DNA from: Chitinophaga niabensis
GTDB lineage: Bacteria; Bacteroidota; Bacteroidia; Chitinophagales; Chitinophagaceae
NCBI RefSeq assembly: GCF_900129465.1
Contig: NZ_FSRA01000001.1
Span: forward strand, 3,474,482-3,538,481
DNA length: 64,000 nt
Reading direction: 5' to 3'
The translations under genes and the position numbers were made by a program. The notes under the pieces are model-generated. The model was not told the DNA's origin, ran no database searches, and saw nothing but the letters and a program-made list of their open reading frames with translations. Every line of letters starts with the position of its first letter. Position 1 is the stretch's first letter. Positions 9,719 through 18,853 of the stretch are shown one piece after another.

Positions 9719-12106
9719 TTATAACAATTGGTTAACCGGAACGATGATCTCCTTCCCTCTTTCAATTGTAAGTGGTAATAGATGCTGACGATATTTTAGA
9801 ACGAGGTTGCGCCCTCCTACAGAACGAAGTTTCAGCCCTGAAAGCGCTCCATCCTTCCAGGTGATATCTAGTTCAAAGCCTCCCCTTGCACGCAGGCCTG
9901 TTACGGAACCATTGTTCCATGCGGCCGGTAAGGCTGGCAACAGTTCCACATAGTCACCATGACTTTGCAACAGCGCCTCTGCGATACCTGCAGTTCCGCC
10001 AAAGTTACCATCTATCTGGAATGGCGGATGATTATCAAAGAGATTGGGTAAAGTAGACTTTGCGAACAATGCCTGCAGGTGATAACGCACACTGTCTTCC
10101 TGTTTTAAACGGGCATAGAAATTAATGATCCAGGCACGGCTCCAGCCGGTATGCCCACCTCCTTTGCTCAAACGGCCGGTAAGTGTACGCATGGCGCCTT
10201 CAAAGAGAGAAGGTGTTTGTTCCGTGATCTGTGTGCCGGGATGCAGACCAAATAGGTGAGAGATATGCCGGTGGCCGGGTTCTGCTTCTTCATATTCATT
10301 GATCCATTCCAGTATGCGGCCATCTTTGCCAATTTTAGTAGGTGGCAATAACTTAATGATGCTATCCCATTTTACAGCTTCCAAAGAATCTGTTCTTAAT
10401 ATTTTTGCTGCCGAGATACATTTACTCAGGAACTCCCGCAGGATCTGGTTATCCATGGTAGGCCCATAAGTGATGCCGGTAGGTTTTCCCGTAACAGGAT
10501 GTTTAAACCTGTTCTCTGGTGAACTGCCGGGATTGGTAACGAGGTAACCTTCAGGGCTTTTTACCAGGAAGTCTTCCACAAACAAAGCATGTTCCTTCAT
10601 CAGCGGATAAGCTTTGCTCTTCAGGAATTCATAATCCAGCGTAAAAGCAAAGTGTTCCCAGAAATGCAGGCACATCCAGCTGGCAGCCATGGGGAAAGTC
10701 CCAAATGCTGCATTCGCCTGCACCCCTGTTTTGCCAAAAGCATCCGTACAATGATGTACTACCCATCCTCTCGCATCATACATTTTCTTTGCCGTCTTAC
10801 GTCCTTCCGGGCGGATCCTGTCCATAAAGTCAAACAGCGGAGCGGTTGTTTCCGTAAGGTTACATACTTCCGCCGGCCAGTAGTTCATTTGCAGATTGAT
10901 ATTGGTATGGAAGTCTGCATTCCAAGGTGCGTCTATGTGTTGATTCCAGATACCTTGTAAGTTTGCCGGAAGAACACCCGGCTTGCGGGAACTGGAAAGC
11001 AGCAGGTACCTGCCGTATTGAAAATACAGGGCAATCAGGTGTGTATCTTCCTTGCCAGTTTTTGTGAGTGTTAATCTTTCATCTGTTGGCAGTTCATCAA
11101 GAGCAGGTTCGTTGATCTGCAATTGTACTCTTTTCATGTAAGGTTCAAAGTCCTTTACATGACTTGCAGCTATTAGTGCGTAACTGCGCAAGACAGCCTT
11201 TTGCAGGAGTTGTTTACATTTATTGAGCGCGATGTTTGCTCCTTCATCAACATCCTGTTTTACAGCGTTATAATTCGTTGCCCCTTGTATATATAAAGTA
11301 AGGGCTACAGCATTCTTCACCTGCAGTGTTTGCTGTTTTGCAATAACAGTACCTCCTTGCGGCACGGCCTGCAGCATTCCGGCGAAACGCATATGATAAC
11401 CTTCAGGGCCACGCAGGTCTTTTGTATTCTTATCATTGATGCGGCCATTTAAGATCAGTTGGTTCTTCAATGCAGTCACCGTGCAATCTTTCATATGGTT
11501 GGCCGTATCTTTTGTATCCGGGCGGTCCAGTGAAAGGATGGCATTGATGGTGCCGGGTTTTACCGTAGTGATCCTTACCACGATCACGTTATCCGGCGCA
11601 GAGGCCAGTACTTCCTGTTTATATTCAATGCCATTTACTTTATAAGTAGTGGTGGCAATGCCGTTAATTAAATTAAGCTGACGTTTGTAATCTGTTACAT
11701 CCGTGAAGCCGTAATCAATGTTCACGTTCATTAATGTCTGATAAGAACGGAAGTTGCGTGCAATGCGGTTGGAGTTCTCATCATCCACGGCTACAAAGTT
11801 CTTTTGTGCCAGGTTCAGGGCTTCTTCATTTTCGCCTGCAAAGATCAGTTTGCGGATGGTGTCTAAGTACCTGAAAGCATTGGGATTGGCGTCGTTAAAC
11901 TTATTTCCGGCCCATACGCTTTCTTCATTGATCTGGAGTATTTCTTTACCGGTGCGGCCATACACCATGGCACCGAGCCTGCCGTTTCCAACGGGCAATG
12001 CTTCCTCCCATCTTTGGGCAGGTTGTTTGTACCAGAGTTGCAGAGATTGTTCCTGCGCGAAAGCTGCGCTACTTAGCAGTAAGAGAAGGATAAGGATCTT
12101 TTTCAT
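9719..12106 (-). CDS. GH95 family glycoside hydrolase (alpha-L-fucosidase type)
   Basis: 795 residues with a signal peptide (about 1-18, SSAAFAQ), usual GH95 length. GH95 contains inverting alpha-1,2-L-fucosidases and alpha-L-galactosidases. The N-terminal beta domain opens with LWYKQPAQRWEEALPVGNGRLGAMVYG and INEESVWAG. The (alpha/alpha)6 barrel includes NLQGIWNQHIDAPWNADFHTNINLQMNYWPAEVCNL and FQIDGNFGGTAGIAEALLQSH. It is the first gene of a two-gene operon with the GH29 fucosidase; no SusCD pair is attached. Confidence 0.93.
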   Translation of the reverse strand: MKKILILLLLLSSAAFAQEQSLQLWYKQPAQRWEEALPVGNGRLGAMVYGRTGKEILQINEESVWAGNKFNDANPNAFRYLDTIRKLIFAGENEEALNLAQKNFVAVDDENSNRIARNFRSYQTLMNVNIDYGFTDVTDYKRQLNLINGIATTTYKVNGIEYKQEVLASAPDNVIVVRITTVKPGTINAILSLDRPDTKDTANHMKDCTVTALKNQLILNGRINDKNTKDLRGPEGYHMRFAGMLQAVPQGGTVIAKQQTLQVKNAVALTLYIQGATNYNAVKQDVDEGANIALNKCKQLLQKAVLRSYALIAASHVKDFEPYMKRVQLQINEPALDELPTDERLTLTKTGKEDTHLIALYFQYGRYLLLSSSRKPGVLPANLQGIWNQHIDAPWNADFHTNINLQMNYWPAEVCNLTETTAPLFDFMDRIRPEGRKTAKKMYDARGWVVHHCTDAFGKTGVQANAAFGTFPMAASWMCLHFWEHFAFTLDYEFLKSKAYPLMKEHALFVEDFLVKSPEGYLVTNPGSSPENRFKHPVTGKPTGITYGPTMDNQILREFLSKCISAAKILRTDSLEAVKWDSIIKLLPPTKIGKDGRILEWINEYEEAEPGHRHISHLFGLHPGTQITEQTPSLFEGAMRTLTGRLSKGGGHTGWSRAWIINFYARLKQEDSVRYHLQALFAKSTLPNLFDNHPPFQIDGNFGGTAGIAEALLQSHGDYVELLPALPAAWNNGSVTGLRARGGFELDITWKDGALSGLKLRSVGGRNLVLKYRQHLLPLTIERGKEIIVPVNQLL

Positions 12107-12125
12107 ACCTGTAAACGATCTTGGT

Positions 12126-12156
12126 TAAATGTAATCATTGCAGCACTTGGTTACAA
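12126..12156 (-). promoter_or_regulatory. Candidate promoter of the GH95-GH29 operon
   Basis: The minus strand shows TTG, 20 bases, then TACATTTA. This matches the Bacteroidota TTG / TAnnTTTG pattern with one mismatch, 19 bp before the GH95 start. Confidence 0.4.
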
Positions 12157-12194
12157 GCTGCTGTTAATTCAGTACTAACAATTGCGATTATTCT

Positions 12195-13328
12195 TTAGCC
12201 TTGCATCATGCCAGCCAATGTTCTGCCCACTTCAGAACCGATGGCAATACCCATTCCTCCCATGCGCACGGCCAGGAATATACGACCAGAGTATGCTTGT
12301 ATTATGGGGCGTTTGGTTTTACCAAATCCCATGATGCCCGTCCAGCGGTCTTCTACGGTATAAGAATGATTGGGTAGGATGAAAGTGCGGAGTTTTTCCT
12401 CCAGGTCCCGCTGGATTGTTTCTTTCAATTCGAAGTTGGTGGTAGCTTCCCCTGCAAAATCCAGGTTACGCCCGCCGCCAAAGAGTACGCGGCCTTCGAT
12501 CTCTCTAAAATAGTAATAACCTTTGTCAAAATGAAAAATGCCTTTAAAGGGTAATCCCTTAACCGGCGTTGTGATCAGCACCTGTCCGCGGCCCGGCGTG
12601 ATATCCAGTTCCGGCAGCAGGCCTTTGGCAAAAGCGTTTGTGCATATAGCCAGTTGTTCTGCGCTGAAGGTGAGTGTTCCTTTACTACCGGGCTGCTGTA
12701 CGGTAACCAATACCTGTTGTGCATTTTCTTCAAAACCAACGACCTCGCAACCTGTTTTGATCTCTATACCTCTTTCAAAGGCCAGGTCTATCAGGGTGCG
12801 CATCATTTTACCGGTATTCAGCTCACCTTCAAAATTATTCTGTACAAGGGATTGAACATGTTGTGCATTAAAGCCGAAGTTTTGCAGCTTTTGATCTGCA
12901 TGGCTGAAGGCAGGGCCGGGAAGGATCCCGAAGAGCATGGAGTTGACGTTTTCCATTTGTTCCAGCGCAGCAGATTCTGTAGCACTGATCAGTTCATAAC
13001 TGCCGTTTTCCCGGTAGTTCATGCGATCGTCTCCAATACGGGAGCGCAACAACTGAAGACCTTTAAGGCGCATGTGAACGAGGGATACCACTTCTTCTGT
13101 GGTCATGGTTTGCAGGTCCTCCAGGATCTCCGTTAAACTGCCTATACAGGCAAAACCGGCGTTTTTGGTGCTGGCGCCTGTGGGTAATATACCTCTTTCC
13201 AATACCAGGACCCTTTTGCGGGGGAACTTCTCTTTATAGCTGATGGCCGTGGAGAGCCCAACAATACCACTTCCTAGAAGGATGCAGTCGTATTGGAGGA
13301 GGCTTTGTTTTTCCCAGAAGCTAAGCAT
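12195..13328 (-). CDS. FAD-dependent oxidoreductase (DAO family)
   Basis: About 377 residues from MLSFWEKQS. The N-terminal dinucleotide fold has CILLGSGIVGLSTAIS and an acidic end at LVLERG; GASTKNAGFACIGS follows. The C-terminal segment VEDRWTGIMGFGKTKRPII...VRMGGMGIAIGSEVG is typical of glycine/D-amino acid oxidase-like proteins. The family oxidises amino groups or amino acids with FAD. The substrate cannot be read from the sequence. The frame is open 24 codons further upstream, but that stretch lacks homology and the Rossmann fold would start too deep. Confidence 0.85.
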   Translation of the reverse strand: MLSFWEKQSLLQYDCILLGSGIVGLSTAISYKEKFPRKRVLVLERGILPTGASTKNAGFACIGSLTEILEDLQTMTTEEVVSLVHMRLKGLQLLRSRIGDDRMNYRENGSYELISATESAALEQMENVNSMLFGILPGPAFSHADQKLQNFGFNAQHVQSLVQNNFEGELNTGKMMRTLIDLAFERGIEIKTGCEVVGFEENAQQVLVTVQQPGSKGTLTFSAEQLAICTNAFAKGLLPELDITPGRGQVLITTPVKGLPFKGIFHFDKGYYYFREIEGRVLFGGGRNLDFAGEATTNFELKETIQRDLEEKLRTFILPNHSYTVEDRWTGIMGFGKTKRPIIQAYSGRIFLAVRMGGMGIAIGSEVGRTLAGMMQG

Positions 13329-13447
13329 GCCCCGAATGTAGGTAAAAAATTTGGAAGACCAAAGTGTAAAGTGTAGCTTTGCACTATACGCAGAGATCAT
13401 ATATAAAGAGCCCCCTTTTTAAATAAAAATTTAAACCGGAAGGGTAT

Positions 13448-13732
13448 ATGATCAAAAATTTTAAGAGTAAGGCCCTGCGAGCTTTATGGGAAAACGATGA
13501 TGCGAGTAGTTTACCCGCTCAGCAATTGAGAAAGATCCTCACTATGCTGGATCAATTAAACACAGCGAAAATTATTCCTGATAACCTGCTGGGTTTTAAA
13601 GGATGGCGGATCCATCAATTAAGGGGGCCTATAAAAAACGTGTGGAGCTTAACAGTCACAGGCAATTACAGGATCGTTTTTTTATTTGAGGATGGCAACG
13701 CCTATAATGTAGATTATCTGGATTATCATTAA
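13448..13732 (+). CDS. higB: RelE/HigB-type toxin
   Basis: 94 residues, the usual size of HigB-type mRNA interferases that cleave mRNA at the ribosome. The sequence matches the family: an N-terminal KSKALRALWENDDASSLPAQQLRKILTMLDQLN, then GFKGWRIHQLRGPIKNVWSLTVTGNYRIVFLFEDGNAYNVDYLDYH. The YRI.F strand and the histidine-bearing end are the conserved elements. It precedes its antitoxin by 14 bp, the toxin-first order typical of higBA. No host target is inferable. Confidence 0.9.
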   Translation: MIKNFKSKALRALWENDDASSLPAQQLRKILTMLDQLNTAKIIPDNLLGFKGWRIHQLRGPIKNVWSLTVTGNYRIVFLFEDGNAYNVDYLDYH

Positions 13733-13746
13733 TAAAAACAATTATT

Positions 13747-14136
13747 ATGCAACGGAGAATGAGATTTTTGCACCCAGGTCTGGCTTTAAAACACGATGTA
13801 ATTGAAGAACATGGGCTTACTATTACGGAGGCCGCCGCCTTACTAAAGGTAACGCGTGCAGCTTTATCCAATGTATGCAACGGCAAAGCAGATATTTCCG
13901 TAGAAATGAGCCTTCGGATAGCCAAGGTTTTTGGTGGCACTGCGGATCAATGGCAACGTGTACAAACAGCTTACAATCTTTACCATGCTGAACCCAAGAT
14001 CGAGAAACTAAAGCTGAAGCCGTATGTTCCCCCTAAAGAGAAAAAAGAAAAAAGGAAACAGGCTTCAGCTGGTGGCCGGGCAAAAAAAGAAACCCCGATC
14101 GCAACGACCGGGGCTTTGAACACTACTATAGGTTGA
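13747..14136 (+). CDS. higA: HigA-type antitoxin (XRE helix-turn-helix)
   Basis: 129 residues. Residues 1-80 are a HigA domain (HPGLALKHDVIEEHGLTITEAAALLKVTRAALSNVCNGKADIS...MSLRIAKVFGGTADQWQRVQTAYNL) that neutralises HigB and represses the operon. The helix-turn-helix is at about 25-50. The family usually ends near residue 95-100. Here a lysine-rich tail (KEKKEKRKQ...RAKKE) and a final stretch continue through the intrinsic terminator of the convergent ilvA gene. The last 20 or so residues may be a by-product of that overlap. Confidence 0.9.
   Translation: MQRRMRFLHPGLALKHDVIEEHGLTITEAAALLKVTRAALSNVCNGKADISVEMSLRIAKVFGGTADQWQRVQTAYNLYHAEPKIEKLKLKPYVPPKEKKEKRKQASAGGRAKKETPIATTGALNTTIG
14082..14113 (-). 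terminator. ilvA terminator embedded in the antitoxin coding region
   Basis: On the minus strand: CCCCGGTCG, loop TTG, CGATCGGGG (9-bp stem with one G-U), then TTTCTTTTTTT. It lies 30 bp past the ilvA stop and entirely inside the 3' end of higA. The plus-strand reading has only a CTTT after the stem. Confidence 0.85.
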
Positions 14137-14142
14137 ACCATA

Positions 14143-15399
14143 CTAAACCAGGTAACCAAAAAGATTATCATCTTTATTCAGCTCGGTGTAATTGATATTG
14201 TATTTTTGCATGTTAGCAAGTAATACATCATAATCCTTCCTGTCAGTTAATTCAATCCCCACTAATGCAGGGCCTGTTTCTTTATTATGCTTCTGAATAA
14301 ATTCAAAACGGGTGATATCATCTCCGGGGCCCAGCACAAAGTTCACAAACTCTTTGAGCGCGCCGGGGCGTTGTGCAAACCGGATAATGAAATAATGTTT
14401 TAATCCTTCATAGAGCAGGGAACGTTCTTTGATCTCCTGCATCCGGTCGATATCATTATTACTGCCGCTGACGATACACACTATTTTCTTCCCTTTGATC
14501 TCTTCTTTAAAATCATCCAGGCATGCCATAGATAGTGCGCCGGCAGGTTCCACTACAATGGCTTCTTCGTTGTATAAACGAAGGATAGTTGAGCAGATGC
14601 GGCCTTCGGGCACCAGGCTCATTTTATCGAGCACATCTTTGCAGATATTATAGGTAAGCTGGCCCACCCGTTTTACGGCTGCGCCATCCACAAAACGATC
14701 TATTTCTCCTAATGTAACAGGGCCGCCATTCTCCAGTGCACGCATCATGGAGGGGGCGCCTACAGGCTCAAGGCCGATAATTTTAGTCTGGGGGCTGTAG
14801 GTACGGAAGTAAGTTCCAACACCGGAGGCGAGGCCGCCTCCGCCAACAGGTATAAACAGGTAATCGATGCCGGATTGTTCTTCCAGGATCTCCTGTGCTA
14901 CGGTCCCCTGTCCTTCAATGATCCTGATATCATCAAAGGGGGGAATGAAGGTCATGTTGTTTTCCAGGGTATATGCCTGTGCTTCAATAGCGCAATCATC
15001 GAAGGTATCTCCTACCAGCCTGATCTCGATATTCTCACCACCGAACATCCTTACCTGGTTCACTTTTTGTTTTGGTGTGATAATGGGCATGAATACTACC
15101 CCTTTCACGTTCAGCTTTTTACAGGAATAAGCAAAACCCTGTGCGTGGTTACCGGCACTTGCACAGGTAACGCCATCTGCCAGTTGCTTTGCATCCAGGC
15201 TGCTCATCAGGTTGTAGGCGCCGCGTAATTTATACGAGCGTACCACCTGCATGTCTTCTCTCTTCAAATATATATCACAGTTATACCGGCGGGACAAACT
15301 GGCGCAGTAAGTAAGCGGGGTATGTATCACCACTGACTTCAACCTTTCGGCGGCTTCCTTTATCCGGAGCGTATTTACTGTATTGACGACTTCCTCCAT
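14143..15399 (-). CDS. ilvA: Threonine dehydratase (threonine ammonia-lyase)
   Basis: 418 residues. This PLP enzyme makes 2-oxobutanoate from threonine, the first committed step to isoleucine. The PLP lysine is K57 in RSYKLRGAYN. SAGNHAQGFAYSCK, the glycine loop PVGGGGLASGVG and EPAGALSMA are fold-type II signatures. A single C-terminal regulatory ACT-like domain (HYFIIRFAQRPGALKEFVNFVLG) occupies about 330-418. It is the last gene of ilvD-B-N-C-A, 65 bp after ilvC with a hairpin between. The stop is 6 bp from the convergent higA stop. Confidence 0.95.
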   Translation of the reverse strand: MEEVVNTVNTLRIKEAAERLKSVVIHTPLTYCASLSRRYNCDIYLKREDMQVVRSYKLRGAYNLMSSLDAKQLADGVTCASAGNHAQGFAYSCKKLNVKGVVFMPIITPKQKVNQVRMFGGENIEIRLVGDTFDDCAIEAQAYTLENNMTFIPPFDDIRIIEGQGTVAQEILEEQSGIDYLFIPVGGGGLASGVGTYFRTYSPQTKIIGLEPVGAPSMMRALENGGPVTLGEIDRFVDGAAVKRVGQLTYNICKDVLDKMSLVPEGRICSTILRLYNEEAIVVEPAGALSMACLDDFKEEIKGKKIVCIVSGSNNDIDRMQEIKERSLLYEGLKHYFIIRFAQRPGALKEFVNFVLGPGDDITRFEFIQKHNKETGPALVGIELTDRKDYDVLLANMQKYNINYTELNKDDNLFGYLV

Positions 15400-15415
15400 T
15401 TCTTACCACTATTTC

Positions 15416-15460
15416 AAAATGAAATGGGAAAAGATCTTTCACTTTTCCCATTTTCATTTT
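15416..15460 (-). repeat. Inverted repeat between ilvC and ilvA
   Basis: The arms at 15416-15433 and 15442-15460 pair with one bulged base (core GGGAAAAG / CTTTTCCC). On the minus strand only a short T stretch follows. It may be a partial terminator or an mRNA processing or stability element that lowers ilvA relative to ilvC. Confidence 0.6.
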
Positions 15461-15464
15461 ATGA

Positions 15465-16508
15465 TTATTTATTAGGGCGCAGTTTCCTAACTGCAGCGCC
15501 TGCCTGCCACATTTCACTGTTACGCAGTTCTGCCAGTTCCACTTCCAGCTTAGCGCGGTAATCGGGCTGGCTGTTGAGGTCGATAGAACGAGCTGCTTCT
15601 TTACCTGCAGCTACGCTTGCGTACAGTTCATCAAATACGGGTTGTGTTGCATCTTTGAATTTCTTCCACCAATCCAGCGCACCACGTTGAGCAGTTGTGG
15701 AGCAGTTAGCATACATCCAGTCCATACCGTTCTCTGCTACCAGTGGCATCAGGGATTGGGTAAGCTCTTCCACTGTTTCGTTGAAAGCTTCTGAAGGAGA
15801 GTGACCATTGCTGCGGAGTGTTTGGTACTGTGCAGCAAAGATACCCTGGATGCAACCCATCAAAGTACCACGCTCACCTGTAAGGTCAGAGAATACTTCT
15901 TTTTTGAAATCTGTTTCGAAGAGATATCCTGAACCAACACCGATACCAAGTGCAATTACTCTGTCGCGGGCTTTACCGGTTGCATTCTGGAAGATTGCAA
16001 AACTGGAGTTCAGACCCTGACCTGCGAGGAACAGTCTGCGGAGAGAGGTGCCGGAGCCTTTAGGAGCTACCAGGATCACGTCTACATCAGCAGGAGGAAT
16101 GATATTGGTTTGTTCTTTATAAGTGATACCAAAACCATGAGAGAAATACAGCGCTTTACCAGGAGTCAGGAAAGGCTTCAGGGTAGGCCACAAGGTGATC
16201 TGACCTGCATCAGACAGCAGGTATTGAATGATCGTACCTTTTTCTGCTGCTTCTTCGATCTCGAACAAAGTTTCGCCCGGAACCCATCCGTCTGCTACTG
16301 CTTTATCCCAGGTCTTGGAATTCTTACGCTGACCGATGATCACGTTAAAGCCATTGTCCTTCAGGTTCAGAGCCTGGCCGGGACCTTGTACGCCATAACC
16401 AATGATAGCAATAGTTTCATTTTTCAGAACTTCTCTTGCTTTTTCCATGGGGAATTCTTCTCTGGTTACTACGTCTTCCAGTACTCCGCCAAAATTGATG
16501 GTTGCCAT
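15465..16508 (-). CDS. ilvC: Ketol-acid reductoisomerase
   Basis: 347 residues. It isomerises and reduces acetolactate and acetohydroxybutyrate in valine and isoleucine synthesis, using Mg2+ and NAD(P)H. The Rossmann motif is IAIIGYGVQGPGQALNL. The following loop IIGQRKNSKTW carries Arg, Lys and Ser that usually select NADPH. APKGSGTSLRRLF and the helical knot domain (SDLTGERGTLMGCIQGIFAAQY, METAL-type acidic helices) follow. The length fits class I. It lies 47 bp downstream of ilvN in the operon. Confidence 0.96.
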   Translation of the reverse strand: MATINFGGVLEDVVTREEFPMEKAREVLKNETIAIIGYGVQGPGQALNLKDNGFNVIIGQRKNSKTWDKAVADGWVPGETLFEIEEAAEKGTIIQYLLSDAGQITLWPTLKPFLTPGKALYFSHGFGITYKEQTNIIPPADVDVILVAPKGSGTSLRRLFLAGQGLNSSFAIFQNATGKARDRVIALGIGVGSGYLFETDFKKEVFSDLTGERGTLMGCIQGIFAAQYQTLRSNGHSPSEAFNETVEELTQSLMPLVAENGMDWMYANCSTTAQRGALDWWKKFKDATQPVFDELYASVAAGKEAARSIDLNSQPDYRAKLEVELAELRNSEMWQAGAAVRKLRPNK

Positions 16509-16555
16509 GTTGTGATTGTGTTTTTTTTAAAGAGTTAAAAATTGCGTCGGTTAGG

Positions 16556-17098
16556 TTAGTCTTTCAGGTTGTCTGTTTCAATCAGGGACAAGTCCTTCAG
16601 ATGTTCGTGGAAACGACGGCTCCATTTCACAATCGCTACGCGACCGCTTTTGGAATATTCTATGAGGCCATATGGTTCCAGCTTTTGCAGCATTGCTGTA
16701 AGCTCCTGCTGGTGGCCTGTTTTTTCTAATACGAAATAGTCCGGCGTAATGGTAAGGATACGTGCATTGTTATCCCGGATGATCTTTTCAATATCCCCGC
16801 TATGCAGGGCTTTGGTTGAGATCTTGTACAATGCCAGCTCCTGGTACACCACTTCATCTTCTTCATGTACGAATGCACGATGTATTTCGATGAGCCTTTC
16901 TATCTGTCCCACTACTTTATCCAGCAGTTCCCTGTTGGAAAGTACAGTGATAATGAACTTATAAACGCCCGGGATCTCTGTTTCCGCAGTATTTAAACTG
17001 GTGATATTGATGCCCCTGCGGGTGAAGATCACAGAAATACGATTGGTGATCCCAATCCTGTCTTCCGTGTACACCGTTATGGTATATTCTTTTTGCAT
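16556..17098 (-). CDS. ilvN: Acetolactate synthase small (regulatory) subunit
   Basis: 180 residues. An N-terminal ACT domain (EYTITVYTEDRIGITNRISVIFTRRGINITSLNT) binds valine for feedback control. A C-terminal ALS_ss_C-like domain (AFVHEEDEVVYQELALYKIST...YGLIEYSKSGRVAIVKWSR) contacts the catalytic subunit. It is 30 bp after ilvB and before ilvC, the standard arrangement. The length is slightly over that of typical IlvH. ilvH would be an equally valid symbol. Confidence 0.95.
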   Translation of the reverse strand: MQKEYTITVYTEDRIGITNRISVIFTRRGINITSLNTAETEIPGVYKFIITVLSNRELLDKVVGQIERLIEIHRAFVHEEDEVVYQELALYKISTKALHSGDIEKIIRDNNARILTITPDYFVLEKTGHQQELTAMLQKLEPYGLIEYSKSGRVAIVKWSRRFHEHLKDLSLIETDNLKD

Positions 17099-17128
17099 GT
17101 TGTGTCTTTTCTAAAATGTGAAATACTA

Positions 17129-18853
17129 CTACTCGAGGCGGATGGTTGAGATCGGTGCCCCTGCGGGAACCATTGGGAATACATTGTCTTCCTGCTCCAC
17201 CACACATTCCAGGAGATAAGCGCCTGGTGTGTCCAGCATTTCTTTTACTGCTGCTTCGATCTCAGAACGTTCGCTGACCTTGCGGCCCGGAATGAAAAAT
17301 CCTTTGGCGATCTGTACAAAATCAGGATTCGTCATTTCTGTTGAGGAGTATCTCCTGTCGAAGAACAACTGCTGCCACTGGCGTACCATGCCCAGGAAGT
17401 TATTGTTCAGGATCACGATCTTCACTCCTATCTGTGATTGATAAATAGTACCCAGTTCCTGTAAGGTCATCTGGAAGCAACCGTCTCCGATGATGGCCAC
17501 CACTTCTTTTTCAGGAGCACCAACTTTGGCCCCCATGGCTGCAGGCAGCGAGAAACCCATGGTACCCATACCACCGCTGGTGATATTGGTGTTGGGATCT
17601 TTGAAGCGGTAATAGCGGGAAGCGATCATCTGGTGCTGCCCTACGTCTGTTACGAGGATAGCCTTTCCGTTTGTTTGTTCGGAGATGATGCGGATCACTT
17701 CTGCCATCTTCAGCATACCTTCTGTTGGATGCAGTTCTCTCTGCTGCACTTTTTCATATTCCTGTTTATCCAGGTCTTTGAAGGATTGCATCCACTCTTT
17801 ATGTTCAGCAGGATTGATCAGCGGCAGCAATGCTTCCAGGGCTTGTTTGGCATCTGCATGCACGGCTACGTCTGCTTTGATGATCTTGTTGATCTCTGCT
17901 TTATCAATTTCTATGTGTAATACTTTTGCCTGGCGTGCATAGGTATTTACATCTCCGGTGATACGATCATCGAAACGCATACCTATGGCGATCAGCACAT
18001 CACATTCATTGGTATTGACATTGGGTGCATAGTTACCATGCATACCCAGGAAACCAACATAACATGGATGATCCACCGGTACAGCGGAAAGCCCAAGCAG
18101 TGTGGAAGCTACAGGGATCTGCGCTTTTTCTGCCAGTTCGATCAGTAACTTTTCTGCGCTGGAGAGCAATACACCATGACCACAAAGGATGTAAGGTTTT
18201 TTAGCGTTGTTGATCAATTCAGCAGCAGCTTTTACATCTTCCATCTTCAGTTCGGGAACCGGGCGGTAGCTGCGGATATATTCGCAGGCTTTGTATTGAA
18301 AGTCCAGTTTGTTTACCTGTGCATTTTTGGTGATATCCACCAGTACAGGGCCGGGGCGGCCGCTCCTGGCAATATAGAATGCTTTGGCAATGGCACCGGG
18401 AATATCTTCCGGCCTGGTTACCTGGATGTTCCATTTGGTGATGGGTGTGGTGATACCGATCACATCTGTTTCCTGGAAAGCATCTGTACCCAGTAATGCT
18501 GCTGCTACCTGGCCGGTGATGCATACCATGGGAGTTGAATCCATATAGGCATCGGCGAGGCCGGTTACCAGGTTAGTGGCACCGGGACCAGAGGTGGCAA
18601 ATACCACACCTACCTCTCCGTTTGCACGGGCAAAACCCTGAGCGGCGTGTGTAGCGCCTTGTTCATGACGAACAAGGATATGATGGACTTTATCCTGGAA
18701 ATCATACAGGGCATCGTAAATGGGCATAATTGCGCCACCGGGATAACCGAAAATGGTTTTAACACCTTCTGCGATCAGTGACTGGATCACAGCTTCGGCA
18801 CCGGTAATAATGTTGGCAGCGGCGGCCCGCTTGTCAGACTCATTAGTCTTCAT
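17129..18853 (-). CDS. ilvB: Acetolactate synthase large (catalytic) subunit
   Basis: About 574 residues, thiamine diphosphate enzyme condensing pyruvate with pyruvate or 2-oxobutanoate. Domains in order: TPP-binding N domain ([17 protein letters not shown], with the catalytic-type Glu in [15 protein letters not shown]), central FAD/TPP domain, and C domain with the metal motif [16 protein letters not shown]...[13 protein letters not shown] choose MKTNESDK at 18853 because AGAAGGA precedes it and it overlaps ilvD by only 11 bp. An upstream ATG (18886) adds 11 residues. Confidence 0.95.
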   Translation of the reverse strand: MKTNESDKRAAAANIITGAEAVIQSLIAEGVKTIFGYPGGAIMPIYDALYDFQDKVHHILVRHEQGATHAAQGFARANGEVGVVFATSGPGATNLVTGLADAYMDSTPMVCITGQVAAALLGTDAFQETDVIGITTPITKWNIQVTRPEDIPGAIAKAFYIARSGRPGPVLVDITKNAQVNKLDFQYKACEYIRSYRPVPELKMEDVKAAAELINNAKKPYILCGHGVLLSSAEKLLIELAEKAQIPVASTLLGLSAVPVDHPCYVGFLGMHGNYAPNVNTNECDVLIAIGMRFDDRITGDVNTYARQAKVLHIEIDKAEINKIIKADVAVHADAKQALEALLPLINPAEHKEWMQSFKDLDKQEYEKVQQRELHPTEGMLKMAEVIRIISEQTNGKAILVTDVGQHQMIASRYYRFKDPNTNITSGGMGTMGFSLPAAMGAKVGAPEKEVVAIIGDGCFQMTLQELGTIYQSQIGVKIVILNNNFLGMVRQWQQLFFDRRYSSTEMTNPDFVQIAKGFFIPGRKVSERSEIEAAVKEMLDTPGAYLLECVVEQEDNVFPMVPAGAPISTIRLE

